Translations under genes and position numbers: made by a program
In this document: piece after piece, positions 42,212-53,757 of the stretch
How the letters are laid out: every line of letters starts with the position of its first letter
Position numbering within the stretch: position 1 is the stretch's first letter
Notes under the pieces: model-generated
Database searches by the model: none
Seen by the model: the letters and a program-made list of their open reading frames with translations, nothing else
What the model was told of the DNA's origin: nothing
From: Pyrenula massariospora
Lineage: Eukaryota; Ascomycota; Eurotiomycetes; Pyrenulales; Pyrenulaceae
Reading direction: 5' to 3'
Length of the DNA: 64,000 bases
NCBI GenBank assembly: GCA_021030905.1
Contig: JAGFMI010000002.1
Coordinates: forward strand, 1,488,001-1,552,000

Positions 42212-44610
42212 CTCGTCATCATGTCGTGCACTGCTATAGAGTCAAGTCAGCCACCGTTTGTGACATGGAAACGTGCTGAGCAATGAGCCATGCCGAAAAA
42301 TGGTACAATAGGATACTCAGTACAGGCGACTTAGCACTGTAAAAATAGACCGAAGGCGCCATGCAGAAAACTGAAGCTCACTGCAATTGTCCCATGATTT
42401 AGCAGTCATCCACGGGCTTGCTTTGCCACTTCAATCTTCATTCAGTTGCCGACTTTGCCATCATTGTCCACTTCACTACCGCAAGATTGCTCAGCGGTAA
42501 GGCGAATGCCTCTAGTCTTGCGTCTCCCGCGGTATGAGAACGGAAAACAATTCTGGGCGGAACGGAGAAATTTCCAAAATTGGCGGCTCGACTTTATGAA
42601 AGATCAAGATTGAAATATCTACGTACTTTTGAAGCATCGCCTGCCGTAGTAAATCTGCGGAGTTCCCACTGTTATGTAGAGTCATTATGGAAAGTCCATG
42701 TGCTTCACTGTTGCAATGTTCCGGTTCCGAAAGCGTTCGTAGGATAGAGATAGCGATTAAGTTGAGAGGGATACCTGCTAGATCAGAAGTCGTGGTCAGG
42801 GAGGCGGTGATGTGCAATTGAGCGCAGGCGGTAACCGAGCCTTGTGCGATAAGGCGGTAGGGCTTCGAAGTGGGGTTCGAAGGGGGTCGAGAATGTCGCT
42901 CCGAGGATCGAGTCGCTGCACACTGCAGATTTCTTCGGTTTGTAGCCTGTTGGAGGATCACACAAATAAATCGCCGCTTGTGATTAGGCTCTTGTGTAGG
43001 CGCTGATCGACGCTCGTAGGAAATAGGTTATCGAAGCACAGCTCGCGTTGGAGTAAGCGACCGTTGACCACTGGCACTGGCAGAGGGGTTTCGAAGGTTT
43101 ACCGCCGAAGAGGAGGTCGGTGAGGTGAGGTGAGGTGAGGTAAGGTAAATGGTGACGAGAGGGAAGACTGGAGTCAGGCGGGGAGCATGGAATTGGCAGT
43201 ACGCAGCAGTGGGCAGAGAGGACGAGTCGTGAGGATGGTGGAGCGTGGGATGGGCGCAAAAGGTGACGGAAGAGACGAATGAGGGATGAGGGGAGGGGGG
43301 AGATGGGAAACCGGCGAAGGCGACTCCAACTCCAGCGTTTTTTGCCTTTTCTCTGCCCCCTTCCAGCGCTTTCACCTGCTCGTATGGCCGTCGGTCGCTC
43401 GGATGATTTGCCTCCACCTCAACGGCCTGCTGCTCGGCTGCACAGTCGCGATCAGTTCTCCCAACCGGGCGGACACTGCCTGTCTACAGTCGCAGGGCTC
43501 TCGCCTTTGACCGAGCCAATTGCACATCCACAGATCAACACAGCCGGACGTTGCCGCAAACAATCACTTCCAGCGTGCTCACTGTCTTTCAAGCGGCCCT
43601 TTCATGCCTCGGTCCCTGGGGCTCCGACCGTTTGATGGCTGCGAGTCATGCTGCGGAAAGTCAAAGGACGGAGGAGTTCATGCCCGCGTGTTCTACTTAT
43701 GGGAACTTATCGACCCAGCTCGATGGCTGCGGGAAGATCTCAAGGTCAGCCGCATATCAGCCCGCTGAACCCGCTCAGCCATCCACAACACTAGTATATG
43801 TACACTTCGCCGGATCGTTTCCCACAGCGAGCATCTGCTGGCCAAGTCTCTACAACGCAAGTGTGATCATCACATCAGCACTCCTCGTGATCAAAGATAT
43901 GGTATGATTTGTCGGTCGAAGTCCGAAAAACGTTCATCTGCGAACATGTCTTGGGCTCTGGTAACTGCACGAATCTATGGTTGTCGCACATTTCCCGCAG
44001 GTTCGCCGGCTCCAGGCACACGCACGCTAAGGCTGAACCCTTTTTGGCACTATGAACATAGACCGGGATCCGCATGACGGGTGGTCGCTGCATGTGCGTG
44101 CCCACCAGGAAACATCTGCTGTGACCAGCGGCATGATTTCACTATACTGTGATGCCGTCGATGCTCACGTAATATCTTATTGGGACCGGTTGCATAGGTA
44201 TTTGATCGCGTCGCGCCCTCGAATCCTCTAAGTTCCATGCGAGTATGCAGGAGAATTTGATGGTAGAGAAGTGGTACATATACATCGTTCAACGATCTAA
44301 TCGTTCGGCCAGTAAGAATCAACAATGACCGCGATCTATCTCGGATCCTTGTAACTGCTCAGTAAATGAAATGATAAATATCTATCTCCACATACAGGAC
44401 ATCGAAAAAGCAATGATTCGGAGAAGAAAGACCTAATTTGAGACGAGGCGAGTAGAGACGGACCTGAGTTCTTGGCCTTTCGGCTATCGGATTATCATTA
44501 TTCCAGAGCGTCTATTCCCACGGGATGCACGTCGCGCTATCCGGACACGATTATTTGGAGATCGTCAAAAGTTCCAGAGCGGGCATCTAGAGCTGCACGG
44601 GCGCTTTAAT
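42212..44610. other. Long divergent intergenic with a GGTGA tandem repeat
   Basis: 2.4 kb between divergent starts of SCH9 (42211-) and RSC7 (44611+). At about 43115-43148 there is a pentamer tract of GGTGA units ending in GGTAAGGTAAA. Open frames at 42512-42961 (-) and 43028-43417 (-) or 43279-43907 (+) have biased composition and no motifs. It probably contains long 5' leaders; non-coding RNA cannot be judged from sequence alone. Confidence 0.4.
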
Positions 44611-46322
44611 ATGGCTCGCAGACCCCGGGCGGCAGCCCAACAAGCTGCTGCCAATCTGAGTATGACGCTTCAAGTGACTTCCAAAGGAAACATCCCCAGG
44701 TGCTAATTTGTTCAGGGACACCTACCCCCTTGGTCGCAGATGCTTCGGATGATGAAATGATAGATGCGACCGTCTCCGACAATGCTACGCCGCAGGAGGA
44801 GGGGGAAGATCAGGTCGATGGAGATGCTGAGGACGGCGAAGTAGAAGACGGTGATGGCACTCCCGCACGCGACTCCGAACCTGCATCTCGCTCCAACACT
44901 CCACGCTTTAGCCGGACATCAGCCCTTCCACGCAAACGTCGGCTTGGGAGACCACCTAAAAACAGACCCCCGGAATGGGATCAAGCGGACGATAACCAAG
45001 ACGCACCCTCAGATACAGGTACGCCACGGCGCAGGGGAGGCCGCGGTCGAGGCGGCTGGGGTCGCTGGGGGAAGTTGAAAGGTGGCCCATCACACGTCAC
45101 CCAGGTACCAATCGACAAAGAAGGCAACATGATGGATGTCATTGACGATGAAGTTGCGCTCCCAGAGGATCCTGAAGGCGAAAAAAAGGTCGACAAGATG
45201 GGCAACCTGCTTGGTGGGAGAGAATACAGGGTTCGAATTTTCACCATTCTCGGCAAAGGGGATCGTCAATACATGCTTTCTACCGAACCGGCGCGCTGCA
45301 TCGGCTTTCGCGATTCATATCTCTTCTTCCAGAAACACAAGCTACTTTACAAGATCATCATTGATGAAGAGGCGAAGAAAGACCTGATCGAACGCGATCT
45401 GATACCTCACAGCTACAAAGGACGGGCGATTGGCGTTGTCACTGCACGTTCCGTCTTCCGGGAATTTGGAGCCAAAATTGTCATTGGCGGGAGGAAGGTT
45501 CTTGACGACTACAATGTTCAAGAGGCAAAGAGTCGGGGCGATGTTGAAGGCGAGCTTGCAGTGCCCGAAGACCGTCTACCAGGCACGGGTGAAGCTTACA
45601 ATCGCAATCAATATGTCGCATGGCACGGCGCAAGTGCGGTCTACCACTCGACAGGGCCCAGCGTTCCGATGCCGGCCGGGAAAGCCATTGAAGGTAAGAA
45701 ACGGAAAATTATGGTAACGAGCGACAATTGGATGCTAGAGCATGCCCGAGAGGCAAGGTAGGATTGACTTGGGCTATGTGCAGGCGCAAGATGCTAATCT
45801 CATCACAGCCGTTTCAACAGTCAGCTTGCAGTTGTGCGGCAGGCTACGTTAGATGGAATCTACGATATTCAGACGAATTCAACACAGTACCCCTCACAAG
45901 TCCAACCCACTCATTCCCGCTGGGAACAGCTTGACAGGCACGGCAAAGAGGTTGAGACCGGTGGAGCCCTGACCAATGGCCATGTCGAGGATGACCATGA
46001 AACCAGAAACGAAGAGTCAGGCAGTCGATTTCCCGCCCTGCCTACTATTTATTCTCGAAATTTCCGCATTCATGATTTGACATTACAAGGGGCGCCGGAG
46101 ACATTCATAACCAACCCAGGTCTTGAACCAGACCATGACGACTTCGGGATCAGCGGTTTGTCGATGGTTCCTGATGAGATCATCGAGGAGCTGCCTCCTG
46201 AATGCCGAACAGCCTTGGATGCAGCAATAACAAGGGAGATTGACTGGAAGTCGAAATGGCTAGCAGAAACTGTCGATGGTTGTAGAGGCAGTTTCATCCC
46301 GTCTACTGAGTGGTGTCCATGA
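44611..46322 (+). CDS. RSC7: RSC chromatin-remodelling subunit Rsc7/Npl6-like
   Basis: Exons 44611-44659, 44716-45757 and 45809-46322; 1605 nt, 534 aa. Exon 1 (MARRPRAAAQQAAANL) is phase 1 across a 56-bp intron into RTPTPLVADASDDEM; intron 2 (51 bp) joins HAREA to SRFNSQLAVVRQ. After an acidic and basic N-terminal tail (GRPPKNRPPEW, RRGGRGRGGWGRW) comes the Swp82/Npl6-Rsc7 domain: GREYRVRIFTILGKGDRQYM, RCIGFRDSYLFFQKH, RDLIPHSYKGRAIGVVTARS. The C-terminal part (GIYDIQTNSTQYPSQVQPTH) is also family-like and ends in DGCRGSFIPSTEW. Nuclear subunit of the ATP-dependent RSC (or SWI/SNF-like) complex. Confidence 0.9.
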
Positions 46323-49300
46323 CAATTGCATCGGAACAATCGCGTGCAGTACGCATCGGCGTCAATAGGTTTGGGGGTCGAAAAAGAGATCAAGGGAAAG
46401 TGCTTCAGGTTTTTCAATTCTTAATGGCATGATTGGGCGTTTTCATTCTTGACGGCGATAAAGTGGTTCTACCACATACGTCTAGAACCTGGATCAAAAC
46501 AGCTGTAGGATTAAGGCGGTGAGCATGGATGGTACGGTGCAGCGCGAGGTATGGAGGCGATTTGTTGCCACTGGTCAGCCAATACAAAGCACATCCCTTT
46601 TCGCGATAGATGGTATGGGTTTGTCAGCATTTGGTAGGATTATGGCAGGTAAACTATTCTTACTCCCTCTCTTCCGTCGACGATGGTGGCCTGTTAAAGA
46701 ATTCTGAAGATTCCTTGTTCTGCAATCTTCCGTCATTGCCCAGTGAAGAGAGTGCCTTTATAGCCACACAACGAAGTAAAGTCCAACAGAGCCAAGCACT
46801 CGAGGCTCACGCTTCGAGCTCCAAGTGAGAGGCCAGTTGCTGATGACGGAGATGTTGTCAGTTTCCGCTTCGACATTACTCGAGCATGTAATGAAACCTT
46901 ATGATAGGCATGTTCTCTTTCCCAAAGGGAAGACGAAAAACAAGTGATGTATTGTAACCATTTCCTCTTGGCCGTAGACACCAACAACCGATCCTTGAGA
47001 CCGATTCTCATAGTGAGTTAGGACTCCCTTGAAGGCGTCAGCGTTCTCGTGGTAGCAGTGATCGCCCCACGCTTTCATGCAGTAGTGGGCAGCACTTCGG
47101 GCCACGTTCCATACATTGACACCCAAACGAAATAATGGAAGAGAGCCGACGGCATCGGTTGAGTCATTGTGGTTCCATTGAAGGCGGAAAACGACGGCTC
47201 AGCGTTTGCTTTGTCCTGATCTATTACCGATCATGCAGTCACTGCCTGATAGACTAAGTATCTGACGGATGGTTACGGTGCAGGACCGGTCGTTCTCCTC
47301 AGGCTGCGGTTCGTGGCGGAGTTGGCTACAGAGACTGGTATGTCGAGCTATGGCAAAACGTCGTTTGGCTTCAGCCTTTTTCCCAGGGTTGCCACGCCGA
47401 GGTGACGCCTACTGGCTGAATTTATCCTCGCACATGGCGGGATGACGATGATGACTATCTTACCTCCCGTTCACTGCTGCCAAACGGCGTCGAAGCGGAC
47501 CCGTCACCACTACCGCAGAGGCGGTATACGAACGTCTCGAAGGCGGACATGTCTTGCATGGCTTTGAAGTTGATGGCTGAAGGGTTTGTCGTCATCATCG
47601 CCATCAGGACCCATCATCACCCGTCGCCATGCGCGCACTGCCATACTTTCGACGAGGAAGAGCCAAGCACATGCCACTCTCGAGATGGAAGGAGAAGCGG
47701 AGGACAGCTTCGAATTTCTGAGTGCAGCTCAGCTACCGCATTGCACGTAGTGGCCCCCCAGCGCAAATAATCATGGCCAACGGGCCAATCCACGCGACTG
47801 TCTATCAGAACGCTGATCATTTATTGGACTTGATTTATGACCTGACAACCGTTGGAGTGGCATGTGCTCGGAGCCGGTAGCCAACCAATTGCTGTATGGT
47901 GTCGCCTGTGTCCGTACACGGGGCGAGCAAGCCGAACATGCAACAAAGGGCGGTGTTGTATCGCGGATTACAGAGGTACGGAGCGAGTCTGGCGGGCAAA
48001 TTGCAGGGTAAGCCGAGGAAATTGAGAATGCCTTAAAATAAATTACGCGTCCATAACGGACCGGCAATGTGGCTTGTTTTTTGGGGTGGAGGAATTGGGG
48101 CAAGAATCTGCTGAAAGGGGGGGGGGTGTGGGAAGGGTGCGAATCAGGGCAAGGAGCGTCGTCCCTCTAGAAAATCGGTAGAGAAATGGGACAGAGACAG
48201 AGCAGGGCAGGGAAAACTGGCAACACGGTTACTGGTCCAGCGGTTGTCGGGTGGGCAGTAGGACACCCTAACCAGCCCACTAGTACTGAACAATCTCAAG
48301 GGTTGCAGGCAGCAAATTCCCTCCGCCCATCTGACCCTCCGACCAAAGCGAGGTTTGTGAGTACACAAGCAGTGCCTCCCCGGTCCCTTCCCCCCATTGT
48401 GCGCCGGTCCTTCCCCCTGCCTGCCCCATCCCTACCCTCATTTTCTTCTCGCGCCCTCTTCCGTACCTCAACACCTCATCCCCCCCCCGTGAAGAATCCT
48501 CTCCACTCTCCCTCCACAACCACACCTCTCACCTCACCAGATCTCCCTCTCTTCCTGCCCACATACCCACGCGGGATTTGTTGAATGGGGAGAGTTTCTA
48601 TACCATCACTCCTTTAATAATCGATTCTCGGGCCCTCGTCGCTTGGTGACTCTTGCTCGGCAACGGTTTCTCGGATCGTCAATTTCCCGCCGTTTTGATT
48701 GAGACTCTGATTGCCTCGCCGTGTCGTTGCGCGTCACAAATCCTCTCCTCCGTCGCAAATATCTCGGGTGCCTTCGATTATTTGTCTGCCGCATCGCCAC
48801 GGACACATCGGACTAGGCTGCTCTTCGACAGAGCACTTACATACCCATCGAAGCGAGAAATCATTGTGGCTGAGCGAACAAGTCATCCAACACCGGGCAG
48901 CATTAATTCTCCACAACCTTCACAAAGCCCTAGAGTCACTGCTACGCGAGATTGAATACGCGTAGCATCAACTGGTCAGTACTGTCCATCGCTCACATTG
49001 TCCACCCCACGTCTCACTGTGTCAACCCTCTCGTTGCGCTTCCTTTGAGACATGACTCTCGCGATTTCCTTCTCTTCTGCTCTAGAAAATAGGCTGACTT
49101 TTCGGATCTCACTATCTAGACGAGCTTTTCACTAAGTCTTGTCAGTCTTACTCCTGTGACCTCTTCGACTACGAGGACCCAAACTTTTCTGAAGACATCA
49201 AACTCCTTCAGCAACTTATTTTAAGAGCTCTTTGAGCAATACCTCTTACTCGTTCCATCTTCAACCATTTCCCGCAGTTCCGAGGGGTTTTACCAATTTC

Positions 49301-49452
49301 ATGTTCAGTTGAGGCATCTATCAATGCCTGCCTTTTGAAAGACAATCCTACCCAAAAACTTTTCGAGCTTTGGCTCACCAACAACAAGCGCTCGACCGGG
49401 GAGCCGTAGACGTCTGTCGTCTACCTCGCCGTTCCAGCTATCGAGCATTACA
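46323..49452. other. 3.1-kb leader or promoter region of the cyclin gene
   Basis: No gene is supported although both neighbours are on the plus strand. There is a run of ten G at about 48117-48126 and a strongly C/T-biased plus strand at about 48360-48560, followed by more pyrimidine-rich DNA to 49300, as found around fungal transcription starts. Several short ATG-led frames (one begins at 49370) precede the main ATG and could act as upstream ORFs. Confidence 0.4.
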
Positions 49453-50898
49453 ATGCCGGCCTTCTCCACCTTCGCTGCGCCCGTCGTTCACGCAAGCATT
49501 CCGCCACGGCTGCCGCCCACACCCCCAGAATACCAAGTTGGGTACCCAAGCGGAATGTCTGACCAGGGCTGCTTCTATCCAAACCAAGCAGCTTATGGAA
49601 GCCACTATGGGCAGACAGGCCGCGAATTCCTTGACCGGTATTCTCAGAGTTCGGCGTACTCTGCTCAGCAGTCGTTAACAGCTCAGCATCACTCTCGGAT
49701 GGGCCTTCCAACTGGCCGTGAGTCGAACCATGTGACACCCTATGGAACTCAGGTACCTGCTCGCTCCTATGGCTCCATCACTGCGGCACCTATACTGCCA
49801 CCTATCCGACCGCAGGACAGCGTTGGGGACCCACTCCCTCCTCAATACCGTGCGCGTGAGCCTCACTCTCGGTCGGAGACGAAGCAAAAGGAAGAAAGAG
49901 CTACGGGAGGCGTTGCTGTCTATCTTGACTATGAACTAGACATGATGTCTGACTTTGTCGCGGAAATGTCTCAGGGAATGTATGATCTCTACACATCTCC
50001 CCTTCGGATTTCAGATATTGACCTTTCACGAAGCGTCACTCCGGGAGTCGCCGTCAGCTCACAATACCGCAAATACGTCCTCCAGATTCTGTCTTCAACG
50101 CGTCTTCCAAGCTCAACCATCATGCTGGGTCTGTTCTACATGGCCGAACGCATGAAGATTTTATCCGAGACCAACGCCGATACGCGTTCATCCGGCACCG
50201 TTTATCGAATGCTCACGACCGGCCTTCTGCTTGGCAGCAAATTCCTCGATGATAACACCTTCCAAAACCGATCTTGGGCTGAAGTAAGCAGCATCCCTGT
50301 CGCTGAGCTGAACAGAATGGAGCTTGAATGGCTCTTCGGTTTTGAGTGGACTATCCACGGCCCAATGTACCATCAATCAGAAGGCTTCTTTATGTGGCGT
50401 GAGCATTGGCTAGCCTACAAGGAGAACATCGAGAGAGCCGCCAAAGCCAAGGAAGCCCAAAAATTGGCTCCCATCGAGACGAATATCCGCCGCAGCCATT
50501 CTATCAAGCGCCCATTGATGTCTCCTGAAGGACCAATTCCACCACAGTATCAGCCGACTCCCCACTACGATGGGCCGTGGCCTGCCGAATACTCTCCTCC
50601 GTCTGCTCCTCACAGCGGATCTACCACGCCCGAATACTACAACACCGGCTCATGGAACTATGCCCAACCACCGCCACCCTACTCTCGGCAGTCATGGGCG
50701 TCGGTCGCAGCTTCGGCCGCTGCAGCACCAAGATCTCAGCCTCCGTCCTACCATCACACTCCGGCTTACAATCAACCATATGCACGTAATCAGTGGCCTT
50801 CTCATGGATCATCATGTGGCTGCCCGATGTGTGCGGGATTTCAAGATAACTACTTTAATCATCCCAGCAACTTCCGCGTACAGTCGGTTGCTGCCTAA
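49453..50898 (+). CDS. PHO80/CLG1-like cyclin
   Basis: Intronless, 481 aa. Residues 1-155 are Pro/Tyr/Ser/Gln-rich. The cyclin box (about 160-300) includes LDYELDMMSDFVAEM, YRKYVLQILSSTRLPSSTIM, LGLFYMAERMK, MLTTGLLLGSKFLDDNTFQNRSW and LNRMELEWLFGFEWTI, the pattern of Pho80-family cyclins that activate Pho85-type kinases; the internal arrangement and Pro/Tyr-rich tails are most like fungal Clg1. The C-terminal tail is Pro/Tyr-rich and contains a small CGCPMC motif. Role by family: kinase activation in nutrient or stress control. Partner kinase not in window. Confidence 0.85.
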   Translation: MPAFSTFAAPVVHASIPPRLPPTPPEYQVGYPSGMSDQGCFYPNQAAYGSHYGQTGREFLDRYSQSSAYSAQQSLTAQHHSRMGLPTGRESNHVTPYGTQVPARSYGSITAAPILPPIRPQDSVGDPLPPQYRAREPHSRSETKQKEERATGGVAVYLDYELDMMSDFVAEMSQGMYDLYTSPLRISDIDLSRSVTPGVAVSSQYRKYVLQILSSTRLPSSTIMLGLFYMAERMKILSETNADTRSSGTVYRMLTTGLLLGSKFLDDNTFQNRSWAEVSSIPVAELNRMELEWLFGFEWTIHGPMYHQSEGFFMWREHWLAYKENIERAAKAKEAQKLAPIETNIRRSHSIKRPLMSPEGPIPPQYQPTPHYDGPWPAEYSPPSAPHSGSTTPEYYNTGSWNYAQPPPPYSRQSWASVAASAAAAPRSQPPSYHHTPAYNQPYARNQWPSHGSSCGCPMCAGFQDNYFNHPSNFRVQSVAA

Positions 50899-52166
50899 GA
50901 CTGAGTCTTTTACTTACTCTGCCAAAATTGCTTGCGTTTCAGGCCCAAGGTGGGCATCCTTATGCGTGGCGTTCAGGTCTCAGTTTTGACCAAAATTTTC
51001 ATTCAGCGAAAGCATTGTGTTATAATTGTCTCAAAGACTTTGATTCGGCTCCAGAGTTCTTCGAATCTTCTGCACCGGTACACGGCTTTATCTTTCAGGT
51101 TGCTCATGGGCAACAATCGCATTCACGACACGAGAGAGTCCGAAGGACACCTCTTGACGACTTACGACGGCAACTTTACTTTTCTTCTCTTGCGTTTGTG
51201 CACGGGCATTCAGTCGAGCGAAACTGGGGACTAAAATAGACATCATTCAATTTGCTTCAATCTCATTTCTGCGGCGCGAGTGGTACGTTTGAGCGAAAAG
51301 CCGGATCGGCTAAATGGTCTTTTAATTTCTTTCATGTTACGGAAAAGCAGTGCAAAGGTGAATTTCAAGCGTGCATGATCTGGGATGCAATGCGGAAGGT
51401 CAAGACAAAAAAAAATAAATTCATTCATTTAAGTTCAAGAGAGCCTTCGCTTCATTGGTCGACTCGTTCATTTTCGACTCAAAATTCAAATCGCCCTCGG
51501 AAGTAATGCAGCTGACTATACCATTTTTTTAGAGCGGGTGGATGGTTGGCCCAGGAGACCTTGTGTAAGGGCGTTTACCCGAATTTGCATGCATTGTTGT
51601 TATATAGATAATGAAGCATTTTTTGCAAAGCAGTCACCAAAACGAGGAAGTGTCCTCTTTTCCCAGAATTACCTTAACAACCGCCTGAAGCTGTCATGCC
51701 TCGCCATGCAAGTGATCGGAGTGATGACGGAATTAAAACGGTCAGATTTGTCCCTTTGAGAAGCCGTAGATAAGATGGAGAGACCTATGATCGTTGAATC
51801 TTTCTTCTCCTTAAATAATTGTTCACGCTATGCAAATGCTCCATCATTAAAATCTCCTTGTAGAGACGTGCGGCGTCCTCCGCGACTTTCCCACGGATAT
51901 TTCCGCCGTCGACGTGCTTTCTCCTTCCGCACATGGACTCCCGCTACCGCTACTTTTACTTTTATTCCGGCCGTATTGCGTGACCTGGTCGACATGCAAA
52001 GGCTGTAGAGAAGCATGATTTATGAGTAATGACACGGTCTAATCAATGACTTGAACATAGAAAATCCCCTCACTCCAGCCCGGGCAATCCCCTCCTTCCT
52101 ACCTCGTCCCATATCACACAACCCCACCCCAAAAAGGCGCCATAAAAGAGGAAAAGAAAAGAGAAA
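50899..52166. other. Intergenic between cyclin and allantoicase genes
   Basis: Two genes on the same strand. Several small frames (50928-51239, 51538-51759, 51775-52008) lack motifs. The first few hundred bases are probably the cyclin 3' UTR and the last ones the allantoicase promoter. Confidence 0.4.
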
Positions 52167-53363
52167 ATGGACCACCAATCCCTCTCCCCCGAAACCATCC
52201 GCGGCACCACCCCGCTCCCCACAACAACAGAAAACCCTTCAATCGACCCTCTCCTCTCCGCCTCGGCCTCGACCATAACCCCCATCCCCGCCCCCCTCAT
52301 CTCCCCCACCTTCTCCCTCACCACCAACCTCACCACCACCGCCCTCAACGCGCGCATCCTCGCCGCCTCGGACGAGTTCTTCGCCCCCGCCGCCAACCTG
52401 CTGAACCCGCTCCCGCTGGTGCACGATCCGGACCGGTACGTCGAGACGGGCAAGTGGATGGACGGGTGGGAGACGCGGCGGCACAATCCGCGGGGGTTTG
52501 ACTGGTGTGTGGTGGGGTTGGGGTGTGTCGGGGTGGTGGAGGGGGTGGAGGTTGATACGGGGTTCTTTGATGGGAATCAGGCGGAGGAGGTGGGGGTGGA
52601 GGGGTGTTTTGTGTCGCCTGGCGGGGATGGGGTGGGGGTGGAAGAGGAGGGGTTTGGGGGGTGGGAGACGGTTTTGCCGAGACAGAGGTGCGGGCCTGCG
52701 TGTCGGCAGGCGTGGCGGGTGGGGACGGGGGGAAGGAGGTTTACACATTTGAGGTTGCTGATGTATCCAGACGGGGGGATTGGGAGGCTGAGGGTCTATG
52801 GGCATGCTGTGCCGCCGCCGCAGCCCCCGTTGCCGAGTTTAGCGGAGAAGACTTTGGAAGAGCCGGTGCTTGAAGAGTTGAGCTCGGCGCTCTATGGGGC
52901 ATTGGCGATTTCGTGCTCGGATCAGCATTTTGGGGTTATGAGTAATTTGCTGTTACCGGATCGGGGGAAGGATATGCGTGATGGGTGGGAGACGGCGCGG
53001 AGCCGAGTGAAGGGGCATAAGGATTGGGTGGTGATACGGTTGGGTCTACCGGCTAAGAGCATCGAGAAGGTCGTTGTCGATACGAAGGACTTCAAAGGCA
53101 ATTTTCCACGAGGGGTAAAGATTGAAGGATGCACGTGGAAGGGTGAAGGATTTGCGGAACCGGGAGGGGAAGAGGAGGGGTGGCGGGAGGTGGTGCGAGG
53201 TGAGAGGGAGTGCCAGGCTCATCGCGAGCATGTCTTTGAAGGGGAGGATCTGGTGAAGGCTGTGGAAATGGAAGGCGAGCGAGGTATGTGGACGCATATT
53301 AAGATGACCATGTTCCCCGATGGAGGCGTGAAGAGGTTGAGGATCTTCGGGCGGAGGACATGA
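52167..53363 (+). CDS. DAL2: Allantoicase
   Basis: Intronless, 398 aa. Two tandem allantoicase repeats are visible. Repeat 1 (about 65-205) has ASDEFFAPAANLL, WMDGWETRRHN, GFDWCVVGLGCVG and VDTGFFDGNQAEE, ending in LLMYPDGGIGRLRVYG. Repeat 2 (about 235-398) has CSDQHFGVMSNLLLPDRGKD, MRDGWETARS, DWVVIRLGLP and VDTKDFKGNFP, ending in MTMFPDGGVKRLRIFG. The enzyme hydrolyses allantoate to urea and ureidoglycolate in purine use as nitrogen source. The first repeat is extremely rich in G on the coding strand (52500-52760) with a V/G-rich insert, so local sequence errors should be considered. DAL2 is the yeast name (alc-1 in Neurospora). Confidence 0.93.
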   Translation: MDHQSLSPETIRGTTPLPTTTENPSIDPLLSASASTITPIPAPLISPTFSLTTNLTTTALNARILAASDEFFAPAANLLNPLPLVHDPDRYVETGKWMDGWETRRHNPRGFDWCVVGLGCVGVVEGVEVDTGFFDGNQAEEVGVEGCFVSPGGDGVGVEEEGFGGWETVLPRQRCGPACRQAWRVGTGGRRFTHLRLLMYPDGGIGRLRVYGHAVPPPQPPLPSLAEKTLEEPVLEELSSALYGALAISCSDQHFGVMSNLLLPDRGKDMRDGWETARSRVKGHKDWVVIRLGLPAKSIEKVVVDTKDFKGNFPRGVKIEGCTWKGEGFAEPGGEEEGWREVVRGERECQAHREHVFEGEDLVKAVEMEGERGMWTHIKMTMFPDGGVKRLRIFGRRT

Positions 53364-53757
53364 AAGAGCTCTCACCTGGTAAGGACCAAAGAACATGGTG
53401 AAAGCAGGTGGCTACAAAAAGCTCGGTCACACTTGACCAGGACGACGAAACGGCATGCATATTATGAGATACCCAAGGCAGAAGTCATAGCGATTCAGCA
53501 TAGCCTTTAGTTTGATGGGAATATTACGCGTCGATTTGGATAGCATTGGTAGTGGTGTCACAGTACAGATCATCGAGAAAGCATAGGGATGTGAAAGTTT
53601 TCTAACATTTGATATACATATTTATGAGTTGTAATGAGGCTCAGGAGACATGCCCCATCAAGCTTTGAGCTAGTCGTTGAGCTGGCTCCGATGGATCATG
53701 ACTTAATAGCTCCCATCCCTTAGAGCTCTAGACAAGATTCCACCTAGTTTTTCCCAC
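53364..53757. other. Intergenic, convergent 3' ends
   Basis: 394 bp between the stops of allantoicase (+) and Rat1 (-). No features seen. Confidence 0.4.

Noticed and set aside
42485-42560. tRNA-like GATTGCTCAGCGGTAAGGC segment
   Set aside because: Resembles an A box only; no anticodon arm, B box or acceptor pairing could be drawn.
42512-42961. 149-codon minus-strand frame upstream of SCH9
   Set aside because: No family motif and no splice path into SCH9; probably leader or spacer.
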